Assembly (NCBI RefSeq): GCF_036568665.1
Contig: NZ_DATCSD010000473.1
Location: 1-55,665 of the forward strand
Source of the DNA: Ohtaekwangia sp036568665
Lineage (GTDB): Bacteria; Bacteroidota; Bacteroidia; Cytophagales; Cyclobacteriaceae
DNA: 55,665 bases
Direction of reading: 5' to 3'
In this document: piece by piece, positions 17,090 to 27,700 of the stretch
Position numbering within the stretch: the first letter of the stretch is position 1
How the letters are laid out: the number at the start of each line of letters is the position of its first letter
Program-made: the position numbers and the translations under genes
Notes under the pieces: model-generated
The model's input: only the letters and a program-made list of their open reading frames with translations
The model's database searches: none
Told to the model about the DNA's origin: nothing

Positions 17090-17977
17090 TTATCCTTTCG
17101 GTTTGCGCTTTCGCGGACTACTCCATTTCGGAGAAGAACTTTTCTTGGGTGATCTTACCTTTTGCCGGTGATTGGCCGTATGTTTTTCTTTCTTCTCAAA
17201 TTCCATGAACCGGGATATACCAATGTTGATCTGCAAAAACATATCTCTTCTTCTGCCGGGTATATCGTATAGTGTTTGATAGTTATTTACCTTATCAAGA
17301 TAACTGTTTGTGCGCGGATCGAAGATGCCGTAGTTCATACGAAAGTCAAAAGATACCATCCAGTGATCATCGGCCTGCCAGTCGGAACGAAAGCCCATCA
17401 ACGCAAATACCTGGTATGATTTGAAATCCTGTTTCGAGAGCATGGTATAATCGGATACTGCAGGACTTATCACACCATCGTATACAACGGTATAGCTGGA
17501 CGGGAGAATAGGATATACTTTGGCTGGAAAAGCAAGCTTGGTTTGCGCGTGACTTACCGTTTCTTTTCCCTGTAATAAATAAGCAAAGCTTCCACCGGCT
17601 ACAAAGCTCAACCGGAAGAAGGCCATATCAATCACGTGAAGTTTAAGTGCCACCGGTATATTCGCATAGTGAAGATTGATCTTCCGCGTTCCCTGTTGTC
17701 CGCCGGATGTATTTACAACATAAAAGTTCTGCCCGACATTTACCAGACCGGGATTGAAAATGAAACCATAGCCTTCATAGTCCACACTATAGTTCAGCGA
17801 TATAGGGGCAAACTTGATACCGTACTTGTTCTTATACCGAGGGTCCTGGCCGATGCCTTCGTCCAATGTAAAATTGGTTGTTACGCCTGTGGCTATACCG
17901 AGAGAAACCGTTCGCATCTGAGCGTGGCAAAAAAGAAATGGCGACAACCAGAGTATAGCAAAGAAGAGGCGCGTCAT
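17090..17977 (-). CDS. PorT/OmpW-like outer-membrane barrel with a polybasic C-terminal tail
   Basis: 295 residues. Signal peptide (LFFAILWLSPFLFCHAQ) followed by a small barrel: strand-like stretches such as APISLNYSVDYEGYGFIFNPG, FFRLSFVAGGSFAYLL and DHWMVSFDFRMNYGIF, and a last strand MFLQINIGISRFMEF. The usual barrel would end there. Here about 35 further residues follow, very rich in Lys, Arg, Ser and Pro (KVRSPKKSSSPKWSSPRKRK). This tail has no resemblance to a sorting domain and would sit in the periplasm or outside, where it could bind LPS, polysaccharide or nucleic acid. Divergent from the LtaS-like gene with 160 bases between them. Barrel type is assigned by general features, not by a specific motif. 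Confidence 0.7.
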   Translation of the reverse strand: MTRLFFAILWLSPFLFCHAQMRTVSLGIATGVTTNFTLDEGIGQDPRYKNKYGIKFAPISLNYSVDYEGYGFIFNPGLVNVGQNFYVVNTSGGQQGTRKINLHYANIPVALKLHVIDMAFFRLSFVAGGSFAYLLQGKETVSHAQTKLAFPAKVYPILPSSYTVVYDGVISPAVSDYTMLSKQDFKSYQVFALMGFRSDWQADDHWMVSFDFRMNYGIFDPRTNSYLDKVNNYQTLYDIPGRRRDMFLQINIGISRFMEFEKKEKHTANHRQKVRSPKKSSSPKWSSPRKRKPKG

Positions 17978-18137
17978 TCAGAGTTCGATCACTAAGTTTT
18001 AAAACTACAGACAGGGCGGCAAAATAAGCAATAAAACCTGCACTCCATGTGGAAGATTAATTTAAGGACATTGGATGTTATAATTCTTTTAAAATTGTAT
18101 TAAATCGCATCACCAATATTTAACCGGTTACAGCAAT

Positions 18138-20087
18138 ATGCATAACCTCTTTCAAGGTCTGAAGCTCCGCGGAAACATTTACATCGTGCTGGCATTCAGG
18201 CTCTCACTGGCCATGGCATTGTATACCTTGTGCCGGTTGGGCTTCTATATTTTCAATGCAGGATATTTCTCCGGTCTGGAGCTAAAAGATTTCTTGCGCA
18301 TTTTTGGTGGTGGTCTTCGCTTCGATCTTACCGCAGTGCTTTATACAAACGCATTGGTAATACTACTGATGATTGTGCCGTTGCCGTTTCGCACGCATGC
18401 CATATATGAAAGAATTGTGCGATGGATATTTTTCATTTTCAATGGTATAGCACTGGCTGCGAATGTTTCTGATTTTATATACTTCCGGTTTACGGGCAGG
18501 CGCACCACGGCCGATGTGTTCAAACAGTTTGAGAATGAAAACAATATGGGTAGCCTCTGGCTTCGCTTTCTGCTGGATTACTGGTATGCTGTTGTGTGCT
18601 GGTTTGCATTAATAGCCTTGATGGTGTGGTTATATAGTCTTGTTAAACCACACGGGCCGATGTTAAAGAACAAGCTGCTATACTATAGCTCCGGTCTGGT
18701 AATGATGCTGCCCATAGTATACCTGGTGATTGGAGGCATGCGCGGTGGCTTTCAGCACAGTACGCGCCCTATTACACTAAGCAATGCCGGTGAGTATGTA
18801 AAAGACCCTAAAGAAGTAAGCCTGGTATTGAATACGCCTTTTGCATTGATGCGTACCTTGGGCAAGACCAACATTCAGAAGGTAGCGTACTTCCCGGAAG
18901 CAGTAGCCGATACGTTGTATACACCCGTACATATACCCAACGACACTGCGCACTTCCGCGCGAAGAATGTAGTGGTTATTATTCTGGAAAGTTTCTCAAA
19001 GGAATTTTTCGGAACGTTCAATCACGAAAAAGAGAATGGTACTTACAAAGGCTATACACCTTTTCTCGATTCGCTTACACAACACAGTCTTGCGTTTCAA
19101 TATTCATTTGCCAACGGCCGCAAATCTATCGATGGACTTCCTTCGGTTATCAGCAGTATACCTTCACTGGGTGTGCCGTATTTTCTGTCGCCTTATTCCG
19201 GTAATAAGATCAACAGCCTTGCTTCCCTGTTGAAGACAAAAGGATATACTACATCGTTCTTTCACGGAGCGCCCAATGGTTCGATGGGCTTTCAGGCTTT
19301 TATGAATCTTGCCGGTGTAGATCAATACTATGGCATGACGGAGTATAACAACGATGATGACTCCGATGGGATATGGGGCATTTGGGATGACAAGTTTTTC
19401 AATTACTATGCTGATCAGTTGAACGGATTTAAGCAGCCGTTTATGAGCTCTATATTTTCGGTTTCATCACATCACCCGTTCAAGGTGCCGCAGGAATATG
19501 AAGCGAAGTTTAAAGGAGGCCCGCTGGTTATCCATCGCTGTATACAGTATACCGATTTTGCCCTGAAGCAATTCTTTCAGAAGGCATCGGCTATGCCGTG
19601 GTTTAAGAATACAATCTTTGTGATTACTGCGGATCATACCTCTTCTGAAATTCAATTCCCGGAGTCACGCACGGCATGGGGATATTATTCGGTGCCGGTA
19701 ATTTTTTATACTCCGGATGGTAGTCTCGCTGGTTTCTCGAATGAGCTTGCTGAGCAGATCGACATCATGCCTTCTGTGTTGGGATATTTACACTATGATA
19801 CTCCGTATATAGCTTTTGGTCGTGATATATTCCGCGAGAAGAAAGAGCCTTTTGTGTTCAACTATAAAGATGATGTATACCAGCTCTTCGAGGGCGATTA
19901 CCTGTTGCAGTTTGACGGTAGCCGTACCGTTGCGCTCTATAATTTTAAAACCGATACACTGCAGAAAAATAACCTGAAAGATCAGTTACCGGCTATTCAG
20001 ACTGCGATGGAAACGAAAATAAAAGCGATCATTCAGCAGTATAATAACCGGTTGATCGAAAATCGTTTTACTTACCAGGCTCAATAG
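18138..20087 (+). CDS. LtaS/MdoB-like membrane sulfatase-fold transferase
   Basis: 649 residues. About five N-terminal transmembrane helices (to about residue 215) precede an extracytoplasmic sulfatase-fold domain. Landmarks: VVVIILESFSKEFFGTFN (metal-binding Glu), FANGRKSIDGLPSVISSIPS (nucleophile region), FFHGAPNGSMGFQAF, and ITADHTSSEIQF with the Asp-His metal ligands. Enzymes of this class transfer phosphoglycerol or phosphoethanolamine from phospholipids to a glycan or lipid. Gram-negative relatives include MdoB, which modifies periplasmic glucans. Since this organism has no lipoteichoic acid, a surface glycan or lipid is the likely acceptor. Its 3' end overlaps the convergent GT39 gene by 20 bases. 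Confidence 0.88.
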   Translation: MHNLFQGLKLRGNIYIVLAFRLSLAMALYTLCRLGFYIFNAGYFSGLELKDFLRIFGGGLRFDLTAVLYTNALVILLMIVPLPFRTHAIYERIVRWIFFIFNGIALAANVSDFIYFRFTGRRTTADVFKQFENENNMGSLWLRFLLDYWYAVVCWFALIALMVWLYSLVKPHGPMLKNKLLYYSSGLVMMLPIVYLVIGGMRGGFQHSTRPITLSNAGEYVKDPKEVSLVLNTPFALMRTLGKTNIQKVAYFPEAVADTLYTPVHIPNDTAHFRAKNVVVIILESFSKEFFGTFNHEKENGTYKGYTPFLDSLTQHSLAFQYSFANGRKSIDGLPSVISSIPSLGVPYFLSPYSGNKINSLASLLKTKGYTTSFFHGAPNGSMGFQAFMNLAGVDQYYGMTEYNNDDDSDGIWGIWDDKFFNYYADQLNGFKQPFMSSIFSVSSHHPFKVPQEYEAKFKGGPLVIHRCIQYTDFALKQFFQKASAMPWFKNTIFVITADHTSSEIQFPESRTAWGYYSVPVIFYTPDGSLAGFSNELAEQIDIMPSVLGYLHYDTPYIAFGRDIFREKKEPFVFNYKDDVYQLFEGDYLLQFDGSRTVALYNFKTDTLQKNNLKDQLPAIQTAMETKIKAIIQQYNNRLIENRFTYQAQ

Positions 20088-21729
20088 ACAACAGGTAAAA
20101 ACGACTCAGTTGATCCACACGACTTTGCGGGTCGAGGAAATTTACTTTGGGTCGTGATACGCGATAATGAAATACCTGCTTCGCTTCTTTGAACGATACT
20201 TTGTTATTGATCAACGCTTCGCGGCCGCGCTCTCCGGTAACGATCCAGCAAGGCTGATGTAAAGCAGCCACCTGTGCGGTAGGAATTTCAGGGAGTAGGG
20301 TAGCGCTGCAAAATTCAAAACTGTTGCTGCGTTCGTGTTCTTGCAGATAATATATCCTGCGGGTGTCAATATGTTCTTTTGCTACAAAGTCGGCCAGTGC
20401 ATCGCCAGCCTGGTAGGATAACATCTGCGGATAGAAGCTGAAGCTCAGAAATATATTGCACATCAATGCCGTGGCAATGGAGAGCATGATGATGCGCTGC
20501 ACGCGGGTAGCTTCATGCTGAAACCCGAAATATAGCATGGCCGGGATCATAGCGAGTATAATAACCCACCACTGGCGTACAGGGAAAACCCACAGGTTAA
20601 GCACGATCATAAATACCAGCAGTATACATGCCGTAATGATTTGCGTAATGAACAGATCGGTTTGTTGTTTGTTCCGTAACGGGCCTGTCAGATAGCCCGC
20701 TAAAAGTATAGCGAACAGCGGCAAGAGTATATTCAGGTAATGCGGAAGCTTGAAGTTGGAAATGGAGATGATGATAAACACCAGTGTTGCCGTTCCAAAG
20801 GTTACTATTTCGCGCTCGGGATTATAGCGGAATTTTTTTTCAATGAATTTCTTGAGCCGCTTCCAATACGCTGCCAGTGTAAGCAGGCTCCACGGTATAA
20901 AAGCCCACAGAAAAGTATGCAGGAAAAAGAACGGATCTCCTTTCGCGACAGAACCAAACTTTTCTCCTTCCAGTCGCTCTACGTTTTGCGACCAGAGTAT
21001 AAATCGTATACCCGATAAATTCGATTGCCCGCGAATTACTTTCTCCGGATGAAGATCAAACTGCTGGTAGTAACAATAGAGCACCGGGCTGATGAATATA
21101 AACAGGAACACCGGCAGCAGTAACCATCGCGGGTTAAACAGCGTCTGCCAGTTTTGCTGGTATAGCAGGTGTACAGCTACTGCTATACCGGGCACAGCAA
21201 TGCCAATTATACCTTTGGTGGCAAAGCCCAACGCCAGGCCTATACTACCGAGTATAATATTCTTCCAGCGCATTGTGTCGGCAAAGGCAATCAGTTGCCA
21301 GGTAGCAAAAATGATAGCCGAGGTAAGGATGGCATCCATGCGCACATCGTGGTTGGCCAGCACAAAAGAAAAACAGGTGGCCAGTATAAATGCTGCCAGG
21401 CGCCCGGCTTCTTTCGAGTATAAAAGTTTACCCAACCGATAAGTCGAATATATACCGAGCAAACTGAAGAGGAGAGAAGGTAATTTATAGGCAAAAGCAG
21501 ATACCCCAAAGATGTGATAACTGATAGCCGCCAGCCAGAAAAGTAAATGTGGTTTATCCAGGTAATCCTGTCCCTGATCCACCAGCGAAGTGAAGTCGCC
21601 CGTTAAAAACATGTGCAACGCAATGTTCGCGTGGTGTGCTGCATCGTTGTCCATCAAAGGAATATACAAGCCACGGATATAGATGATACCTAAAACGGCT
21701 CCCGCCAGGAGATAAAATTTCTTTAGCAT
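20068..21729 (-). CDS. GT39-family membrane glycosyltransferase (ArnT-like)
   Basis: 553 residues from the ATG at 21727-21729 (MLKKFYLLAGAVLG); an upstream in-frame TTG would add 15 residues without making a better start. About 11 to 13 hydrophobic helices. The first extracytoplasmic loop holds YIPLMDNDAAHHANIALHM, the position where GT39/ArnT enzymes keep their catalytic acidic residues, followed by YLDKPHLLFWLAAISYHIFG. Such enzymes take sugar from a polyprenyl-phosphate donor and transfer it to lipid A, protein or glycan in the periplasm. Adjacent to an LtaS-like transferase (convergent) and near a DprE2-like SDR, which may make a lipid-linked sugar. Acceptor unknown. Confidence 0.87.
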   Translation of the reverse strand: MLKKFYLLAGAVLGIIYIRGLYIPLMDNDAAHHANIALHMFLTGDFTSLVDQGQDYLDKPHLLFWLAAISYHIFGVSAFAYKLPSLLFSLLGIYSTYRLGKLLYSKEAGRLAAFILATCFSFVLANHDVRMDAILTSAIIFATWQLIAFADTMRWKNIILGSIGLALGFATKGIIGIAVPGIAVAVHLLYQQNWQTLFNPRWLLLPVFLFIFISPVLYCYYQQFDLHPEKVIRGQSNLSGIRFILWSQNVERLEGEKFGSVAKGDPFFFLHTFLWAFIPWSLLTLAAYWKRLKKFIEKKFRYNPEREIVTFGTATLVFIIISISNFKLPHYLNILLPLFAILLAGYLTGPLRNKQQTDLFITQIITACILLVFMIVLNLWVFPVRQWWVIILAMIPAMLYFGFQHEATRVQRIIMLSIATALMCNIFLSFSFYPQMLSYQAGDALADFVAKEHIDTRRIYYLQEHERSNSFEFCSATLLPEIPTAQVAALHQPCWIVTGERGREALINNKVSFKEAKQVFHYRVSRPKVNFLDPQSRVDQLSRFYLLSIEPGK

Positions 21730-21909
21730 TCTCAAAGACCCCTCGCGCGAAAATAGGAACGGAGTGTTAAGCAAGTATTGCTATAGTGTGAAGTCAAATG
21801 AACACGAGTATTGCAGGATATTTAGTATGTTTGAACGGCCTTGTTGCAGGATGTGCAGCAGGGTATATGAAATCGTTTTCATTAATAAAGACCCTAACTA
21901 TACAAGACT

Positions 21910-22641
21910 GTGTCATACGTTTTAATTCTGGGAGCCAGCAGCGATGTAGCCATTGCCTGTGCGCACGAGTTTGCTGCAAACGGTTATAATCTTTACCTGT
22001 CCGGGCGCGATATAGAGTCGCTTACAATAGCCGCCAGTGATTTACACATCCGCCATCGCATCGAAGCGAAAGCCGTGAAGTTCGATGCGCTTCAATCTTC
22101 CGGACATCAATCATTTTATAATTCTCTCGATCCTAAACCGGAGATTACACTTTGTGTATTCGGTTTACTGGGCGATCAGCAGACATCCGCGAAGACCTGG
22201 GCAGAAGCAGAGAAGATCATTCACTCCAATTATACCGGGGCGGTATCTATACTCAATGCTGTAGCCAACGATTATGAAGCTCGAAAGAGCGGAGTAATTG
22301 TGGGTATAAGTTCTGTAGCAGGCGAACGTGGCCGGCAGAGTAACTATATATATGGAAGTGCCAAGGCAGGCTTTACAGCATACCTCTCCGGACTGCGAAA
22401 TCGGTTAACGGCCAGTAATGTACACGTTGTAACAGTAAAACCTGGTTTTATCCGAACACGTATGACGGAAGGACTCAAGTTACCCAAGCCACTTACCGCA
22501 GAACCGGTTCAACTCGGCAAAGCCATTCTGAAAGCAACAAAGAAAAAGAAAGACGTGATCTACGTACTGCCGGTGTGGCGGTTGATCATGCTCATTATCC
22601 GGAATATCCCGGAAGGTATATTTAAGAAACTGAAGATGTAG
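21910..22641 (+). CDS. SDR oxidoreductase resembling DprE2
   Basis: 243 residues, starting at GTG 21910; an in-frame stop at 21895 leaves no earlier start. The Rossmann motif is the variant GASSDVAIACAHEFA, and the catalytic Ser and YxxxK are in GISSVAGERGRQ and YIYGSAKAGF. The C-terminal half (VVTVKPGFIRTRMTEGLK and YVLPVWRLIMLIIRNIPEG) looks like decaprenylphospho-2-keto-ribose reductase DprE2 more than like fatty-acid or sugar-nucleotide SDRs. DprE2 reduces the 2-keto intermediate to polyprenyl-phospho-arabinose. Other short-chain reductases of lipid-linked substrates remain possible. A UbiA-HAD pair that could make the precursor is 24 kb downstream. Confidence 0.8.
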   Translation: MSYVLILGASSDVAIACAHEFAANGYNLYLSGRDIESLTIAASDLHIRHRIEAKAVKFDALQSSGHQSFYNSLDPKPEITLCVFGLLGDQQTSAKTWAEAEKIIHSNYTGAVSILNAVANDYEARKSGVIVGISSVAGERGRQSNYIYGSAKAGFTAYLSGLRNRLTASNVHVVTVKPGFIRTRMTEGLKLPKPLTAEPVQLGKAILKATKKKKDVIYVLPVWRLIMLIIRNIPEGIFKKLKM

Positions 22642-22653
22642 CGAAATGTAGCG

Positions 22654-23361
22654 TTACGCCAGGTTGTGATATACAGCCTGCACATCGTCATCGCTTTCCA
22701 GTACCTCCACCAGTTTCAGAACTTCGTCCTGTTGTTCTTCACTTAATTCTTTTGTGGTGGTAGGAATATATTGAAGCTCAGAGCTTTTGGCATCCATGTT
22801 TTTGGATTCAAGAAACTTCAGCATGTGGCCGAACTCAGTAAACTTGGTATATATCACTACCTCGTCTTCGTTTCGTTCAATGTCTTCTGCACCGGCATCG
22901 ATCAGGTCGAGCTCCAGCTCATCGAGATTGATCTTGGCAGGATCGAATTTGAAAACGCCTTTACGCTCGAACATGAACGCAACCGAACCGGAGTTCCCCA
23001 TAGCACCACCATTTTTAGAGAAGTGCAGGCGAACGTTGGCCACCGTGCGTGTAGGGTTATCGGTAGCGCATTCTACCATGAGCGGTACACCGTGGGGTGC
23101 ATATCCTTCGTAAGTAACTTCCTGAAAATCTTTTTCTTCTTTGGATGAAGCACGTTTGATAGCCGCTTCGACCTTGTCTTTAGGCATGTTTACACCTTTG
23201 GCATTTTGAATAGCCAGGCGAAGTTTCGGATTGTTCTCCGGTATAGGGCCAGCCTGTTTTACAGCAATAGCAATGTCTTTACCGATACGCGTGAAAGCCT
23301 TGGCCATCCGGTCAAAGCGAGCAAACATCTTGTGCTTCCGTTTTTCAAAAATACGCCCCAT
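22654..23361 (-). CDS. yebC: YebC/PmpR/TACO1 family protein
   Basis: 235 residues. N-terminus MGRIFEKRKHKMFARFDRMA, with RIGKDIAIAVKQAGPIPENN, NAKGVNMPKDKVEAAIKRA and VTYEGYAPHGVPLMVEC, are all YebC hallmarks. The acidic C-terminus has the common VEVLESDDDVQAVYHN end. The variant N-terminal sequence (GRIFEKRKHKMFARFD rather than GHSKWANIKHRK) is the form usual in Bacteroidota. The family was named as transcription regulators, and recent work links bacterial and mitochondrial members to relieving ribosome stalling at proline stretches. Cytoplasmic. Its 3' end is 12 bases from the convergent SDR. Confidence 0.93.
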   Translation of the reverse strand: MGRIFEKRKHKMFARFDRMAKAFTRIGKDIAIAVKQAGPIPENNPKLRLAIQNAKGVNMPKDKVEAAIKRASSKEEKDFQEVTYEGYAPHGVPLMVECATDNPTRTVANVRLHFSKNGGAMGNSGSVAFMFERKGVFKFDPAKINLDELELDLIDAGAEDIERNEDEVVIYTKFTEFGHMLKFLESKNMDAKSSELQYIPTTTKELSEEQQDEVLKLVEVLESDDDVQAVYHNLA

Positions 23362-23458
23362 GGTCGTGTCTGTTTATAAGGGTGGCAAAATTATACCAGT
23401 TCGGCAATTAGTCAAATCCTATTGCCCAGTTATTGCTGAATGTCTTGTGTTTAAGTCG

Positions 23459-24640
23459 TTAAGATGCCGTAGCGCGCCTGGCTTTTTCCCACATAACCGA
23501 TTGCTTGCCGCGCAAAAAGCGGTTCAGTCCGTAGTATACCGACACGTTCATGACCGCGAAGTAGTACGGTACAAAAAATCCTTTGATGCCAATCTTCTTG
23601 TCACGCAATATATACCCCGCAATGGCCAGCGCATAGAAAGCTGCCTGAAGCACCAGCGTGAGTTGATAGAAGGGAAGCCCTTGCAGGGCCAGCCAAAGAT
23701 TGCTTAGAAAGATCAGCGGCAGAAAAAGCGGAGCGAGCGTCCAGCGTAATACCCGGTGAGATATATATTGAAATGTGAGTATACCGTAGCGAAAAGGATT
23801 CAACAGGTAGGAGAGTCGCGACATGGCCTGAAACCCTCCGGCCGAGATTCGCACTTTGCGTTTCCACTCTTCACTTACCGATGCAGACGCGGTTTCCAGC
23901 GCACAGGCTTCCGGTTCGTACGCAAAGCGATAGCCTTTGGCTGCTATACGCAACGAGAGATAAAAATCTTCGATGATCATATCTTCCGCTGGCTCTTCAT
24001 AGAGTTCGGTACGAACCGAGAACAATTCTCCCGCAGCCCCGACAATAGAATATACTTCAGCATCCTTGCGTTTCAGAAACGACTCATACTTCCAGTAAAG
24101 TCCTTCGCCTGAGCCGGATGCGTTATCTTTATCCTTACTAAAGATTCGTTTTTCGCCCGATACACCGCCCACTGTTTTATCCTCATAGTGTCGCACTATT
24201 TTGCGTATAGCCTCTCCGTTCAGATCGGTATTGGCATCGCAGAAGATCACGATGGGTGTCTTTACCAGTTTCATCACGCGGTTCACAGCATGGATTTTTC
24301 CCTTGCGTTCATGGGAGTGAAAGAGCTGTATGGCCGGATATTCTTTTATGATTTCGGGAGTTTGGTCGGTAGAGCCATCGGTTACAAAAAAAAGTTCGAG
24401 CTTCTCTTTGGGGTAGTCAAGCGCGAGCGTATTGGCGATCTTATCACGGATTATATCGGCTTCATTATAGGCTGCAACCAGGAGGGTAACAGTAGGTAAT
24501 GCTTCATTCTGCGGTATGTCTACAACGTTTGTTCGGGATTTAATTTTAGAAAAAATGTAAATAATTATGCCATATCCTACATAAGTATACCCGACTACAA
24601 GGATGCCGACCCAAAAGATCGCAGAAATGATACTAAACAT
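23459..24640 (-). CDS. Family 2 glycosyltransferase, membrane-bound
   Basis: 393 residues. An N-terminal helix (FWVGILVVGYTYVGYGIIIY) precedes a GT-A domain: TVTLLVAAYNEADII, FFVTDGSTDQT, IVIFCDANTDLNG (metal-binding acidic motif), then IIEDFYLSLRIAAKG (catalytic Glu-Asp) and RKVRISAGGFQAM, the counterpart of the QxxRW motif. Two or three helices close the protein. This layout is that of processive or polyprenyl-linked glycan synthases such as the HasA/IcaA-like group, but the last motif is altered, so processivity is uncertain. It ends before the divergent type IX adhesin gene. Likely cytoplasmic-face enzyme in surface glycan synthesis. Confidence 0.88.
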   Translation of the reverse strand: MFSIISAIFWVGILVVGYTYVGYGIIIYIFSKIKSRTNVVDIPQNEALPTVTLLVAAYNEADIIRDKIANTLALDYPKEKLELFFVTDGSTDQTPEIIKEYPAIQLFHSHERKGKIHAVNRVMKLVKTPIVIFCDANTDLNGEAIRKIVRHYEDKTVGGVSGEKRIFSKDKDNASGSGEGLYWKYESFLKRKDAEVYSIVGAAGELFSVRTELYEEPAEDMIIEDFYLSLRIAAKGYRFAYEPEACALETASASVSEEWKRKVRISAGGFQAMSRLSYLLNPFRYGILTFQYISHRVLRWTLAPLFLPLIFLSNLWLALQGLPFYQLTLVLQAAFYALAIAGYILRDKKIGIKGFFVPYYFAVMNVSVYYGLNRFLRGKQSVMWEKARRATAS

Positions 24641-24717
24641 TGTTTTTGAGTAGTTAAACCACGAAACTACGAGTTACAATTAAAATTCAGAGAGGATACA
24701 AGTATTATTAATTTAAT

Positions 24718-24725
24718 TATTTTTG
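24718..24725 (+). promoter_or_regulatory. Candidate -7 element of the repeat-protein gene
   Basis: TATTTTTG fits the Bacteroidota TAnnTTTG -7 consensus and lies 18 bases before the ATG at 24744. I see no good TTTG -33 partner, so this is a weak call. Confidence 0.3.
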
Positions 24726-24743
24726 CAGGTCTACAGTTGGAAT

Positions 24744-27700
24744 ATGCGTTTTTTGCGCCAAATATTACTTTGTGCTCTACTATTACCTGGCGGGTATGCT
24801 TTTGCCCAGGTACCAGTAACTCTTCCTGATGTCGCTACGACCGATGAGGAAGTTGCTGTTGATATACCCGTGCTCGCCAATGATATAGACCTGCTCGGCT
24901 TTAATGCTGCTACTATAGATGTTGATATGGATACTGATGGTATTCAATCAACGCTCGCTATAGCGGATGTTGGTACCTTCACAGTAAATACATCTACAGG
25001 CATTGTAACATTTACTCCTGTTGCCAACTATAATGGTAATGCTACCACTTCCTATACAGTTGAGAACAACGCGGCTATAACTTCTTTACCCACACTCATT
25101 ACCGTAACAGTCAATCCTATAAATGATGCGCCCACCGCTGGTAACGATGCTGCCAGCACCACGGAAGATACTCCGGTGACTTTTTCAGTAACGAGTAATG
25201 ATACTGATATAGATGGAACGATTAACGCAGCAACGGTGGATCTTGATCCGCTTACAGGCGGACGACAAACTTCTATAGCGGCAACGACCGGCAGCGGTAC
25301 ATTTACCGTAGATAACACCGGACAAGTTACCTATACACCTATACTAAATTTCTCCGGTACAGCCACGGCCAGCTACCAGGTGAATGATAACAGTGGTGAT
25401 GTTTCCAATACAGCTACCATAACCGTAACAATATCTTCTGTCAATGATCTGCCGGTAGCAAACAACGATGAGGTAACTACACCGGAAGATACACCGACAA
25501 CAGTCAATGTAATCTCGAATGATACCGATGCCGATGGAACGATCGATCCTGCAACGGTAGATCTGGACGTTACTGCCGGTGGTATACAATCGACTAAATC
25601 AGACGGTACCGGTGCATGGAGTGTCAGTACCTTCGGAGTAGTTTCATTTACACCTGTGCTCAACTTTACCGGAGCGGCAACATTGCCCTATACGGTGAAT
25701 GATAATGCCGGTGGAACTTCCAACCAGGCGACCATCACGATCAACGTATCAGCGGTGAACGACTTGCCTGTGGCCAACAATGATACCGGTACAACACCTG
25801 AAGAGACCGCTACTACAGTTAACCTCGTGACGAATGATACCGATATAGATGGAACGATCAATGCGGCTTCTGTAGATCTGGATACCGGCACACCGGGCAT
25901 TCAAAACGCGAATAGCAATAGTGCGGGTAGCTGGTCCGTTAACGCCTCGGGAATCGTCACCTTTACTCCGGCCACCAATTTTAATGGTAATGCTATACTT
26001 ACCTATACCGTGAATGATAACAGCGGAGGTACTTCCAATGCTGCGACTATTACCATCAACGTAACTCCGGTGAACGATGCGCCCGTTGCCAATGGCGACA
26101 ATGCCAGTACCAATGAAGAAACCGCTGTTACGTTTAATGTAGTAGTAAATGATACCGATATAGATGGCAGTATAGCAGCCAATACGGTAGACCTTAATAC
26201 AACTACAGGAGGCATTCAAAATTCCATAACCAATTCGGCAGGTACGTGGTCTGTAAATGCAACAGGCGATGTTACGTTTACACCGGCTGTAAATTTTTCA
26301 GGATCAGCTACACTTACCTATACCGTGAATGATAATGCCGGTGCCACTTCCAACCAGGCAACTATTTCTGTTACTGTTGCCGATCAGAACGATGCACCGG
26401 TTGCCAACAACGACATGGGTACCACAGCAGAAGAAACCGCTACAACAGTTAATGTGGTAAATAATGATACAGATATAGATGGTACGATCGCTGTGAATAC
26501 GGTTGATCTGAATACAACAGCAGCCGGCATTCAAACCACCATCAGCAATGCTTCCGGTAACTGGTCGGTAAGTACAGCAGGTATTGTAAGCTTTACTCCG
26601 GCTACAGACTTCAACGGTACGGCTACACTACTATATACCGTAAATGACAATGACGGTGCTACGTCCAACGAAGCAACCATCTCCATCAACGTAACCCCGG
26701 TGAACGATGCACCTGTAGCCAACAACGATGTCGCTGCCACCAATGAAGATACGCCTGTTACCGTAACCGTGGTTACGAACGATACCGATATAGACGGAAC
26801 GATCAATGCTGCTACGGTTGATCTGAATACTACCACAGCGGGTATACAAAGCACGGCTTCAAATGCAGCAGGTACCTGGAGTGTAAATACTTCCGGAGTA
26901 GTTACCTATACGCCAACAGCAAACTTTACGGGCACAGCCCTGCTGGCGTATAGGGTAAACGATAATACCGGGGCTACTTCTAACAGCGCTAACATTTCTA
27001 TTACCGTAAATGCACAGAACGATGCGCCCACTGCGGTAAATGATGCCGTAACAACATTGGAAGATACACCGGTAAACCTGAATATAGTGAACAACGATAC
27101 CGATGTAGACGGAACGATCGCTGCCAACACGGTAGATCTCGATCCTGCTACGGCCGGTATACAAACATCATTCAACGTAAGCGGGGGTACGGTGTCTGTC
27201 AATGCTTCGGGTGTGATCACGTTTACACCTACGGTTAATTTTTATGGAACAGTAACAACCACCTATACGGTGAATGATAATTCTGGCGCTACTTCCAATA
27301 TAGCTACGATCACTATAACGGTAACAGCCGTGAACGACGCTCCTATAGCCAACAACGACCTGACTACTGCCGATGAAAATGAAACGGTAACGTTAAATGT
27401 AGTCACGAATGACCTGGATATAGATGGCACCGTGAACGCAGCTACGGTAGATCTGAATACAACCACAGCGGGTATACAAACTACGATCACGGTTACCGCT
27501 GGTACATTTACGGTGAATGCTACAGGCGATGTTACGTATACACCCGCGCTTAACTTTAACGGAACGGCATCCATCACTTATACCGTGCGCGATAATACAG
27601 GCGCTACCTCTAACCAGGCAACGATTAGTATACTGGTAAATTCCATCAACAGTTTGCCTGTGGCTTCCAATGATGCCATTACGATAAATGAAGATGGTGT

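Noticed and set aside
17995..18006. AGTTTTAAAACT palindrome in the barrel/LtaS divergent region
   Set aside because: A 12-base A/T-rich palindrome is expected often by chance and no second copy or clear promoter spacing was found.
21798..21989. A small 63-residue frame starting before the SDR gene
   Set aside because: It overlaps the SDR by 80 bases in another frame, and its C-terminal half is a shadow of the SDR coding sequence; its hydrophobic start alone is not enough.
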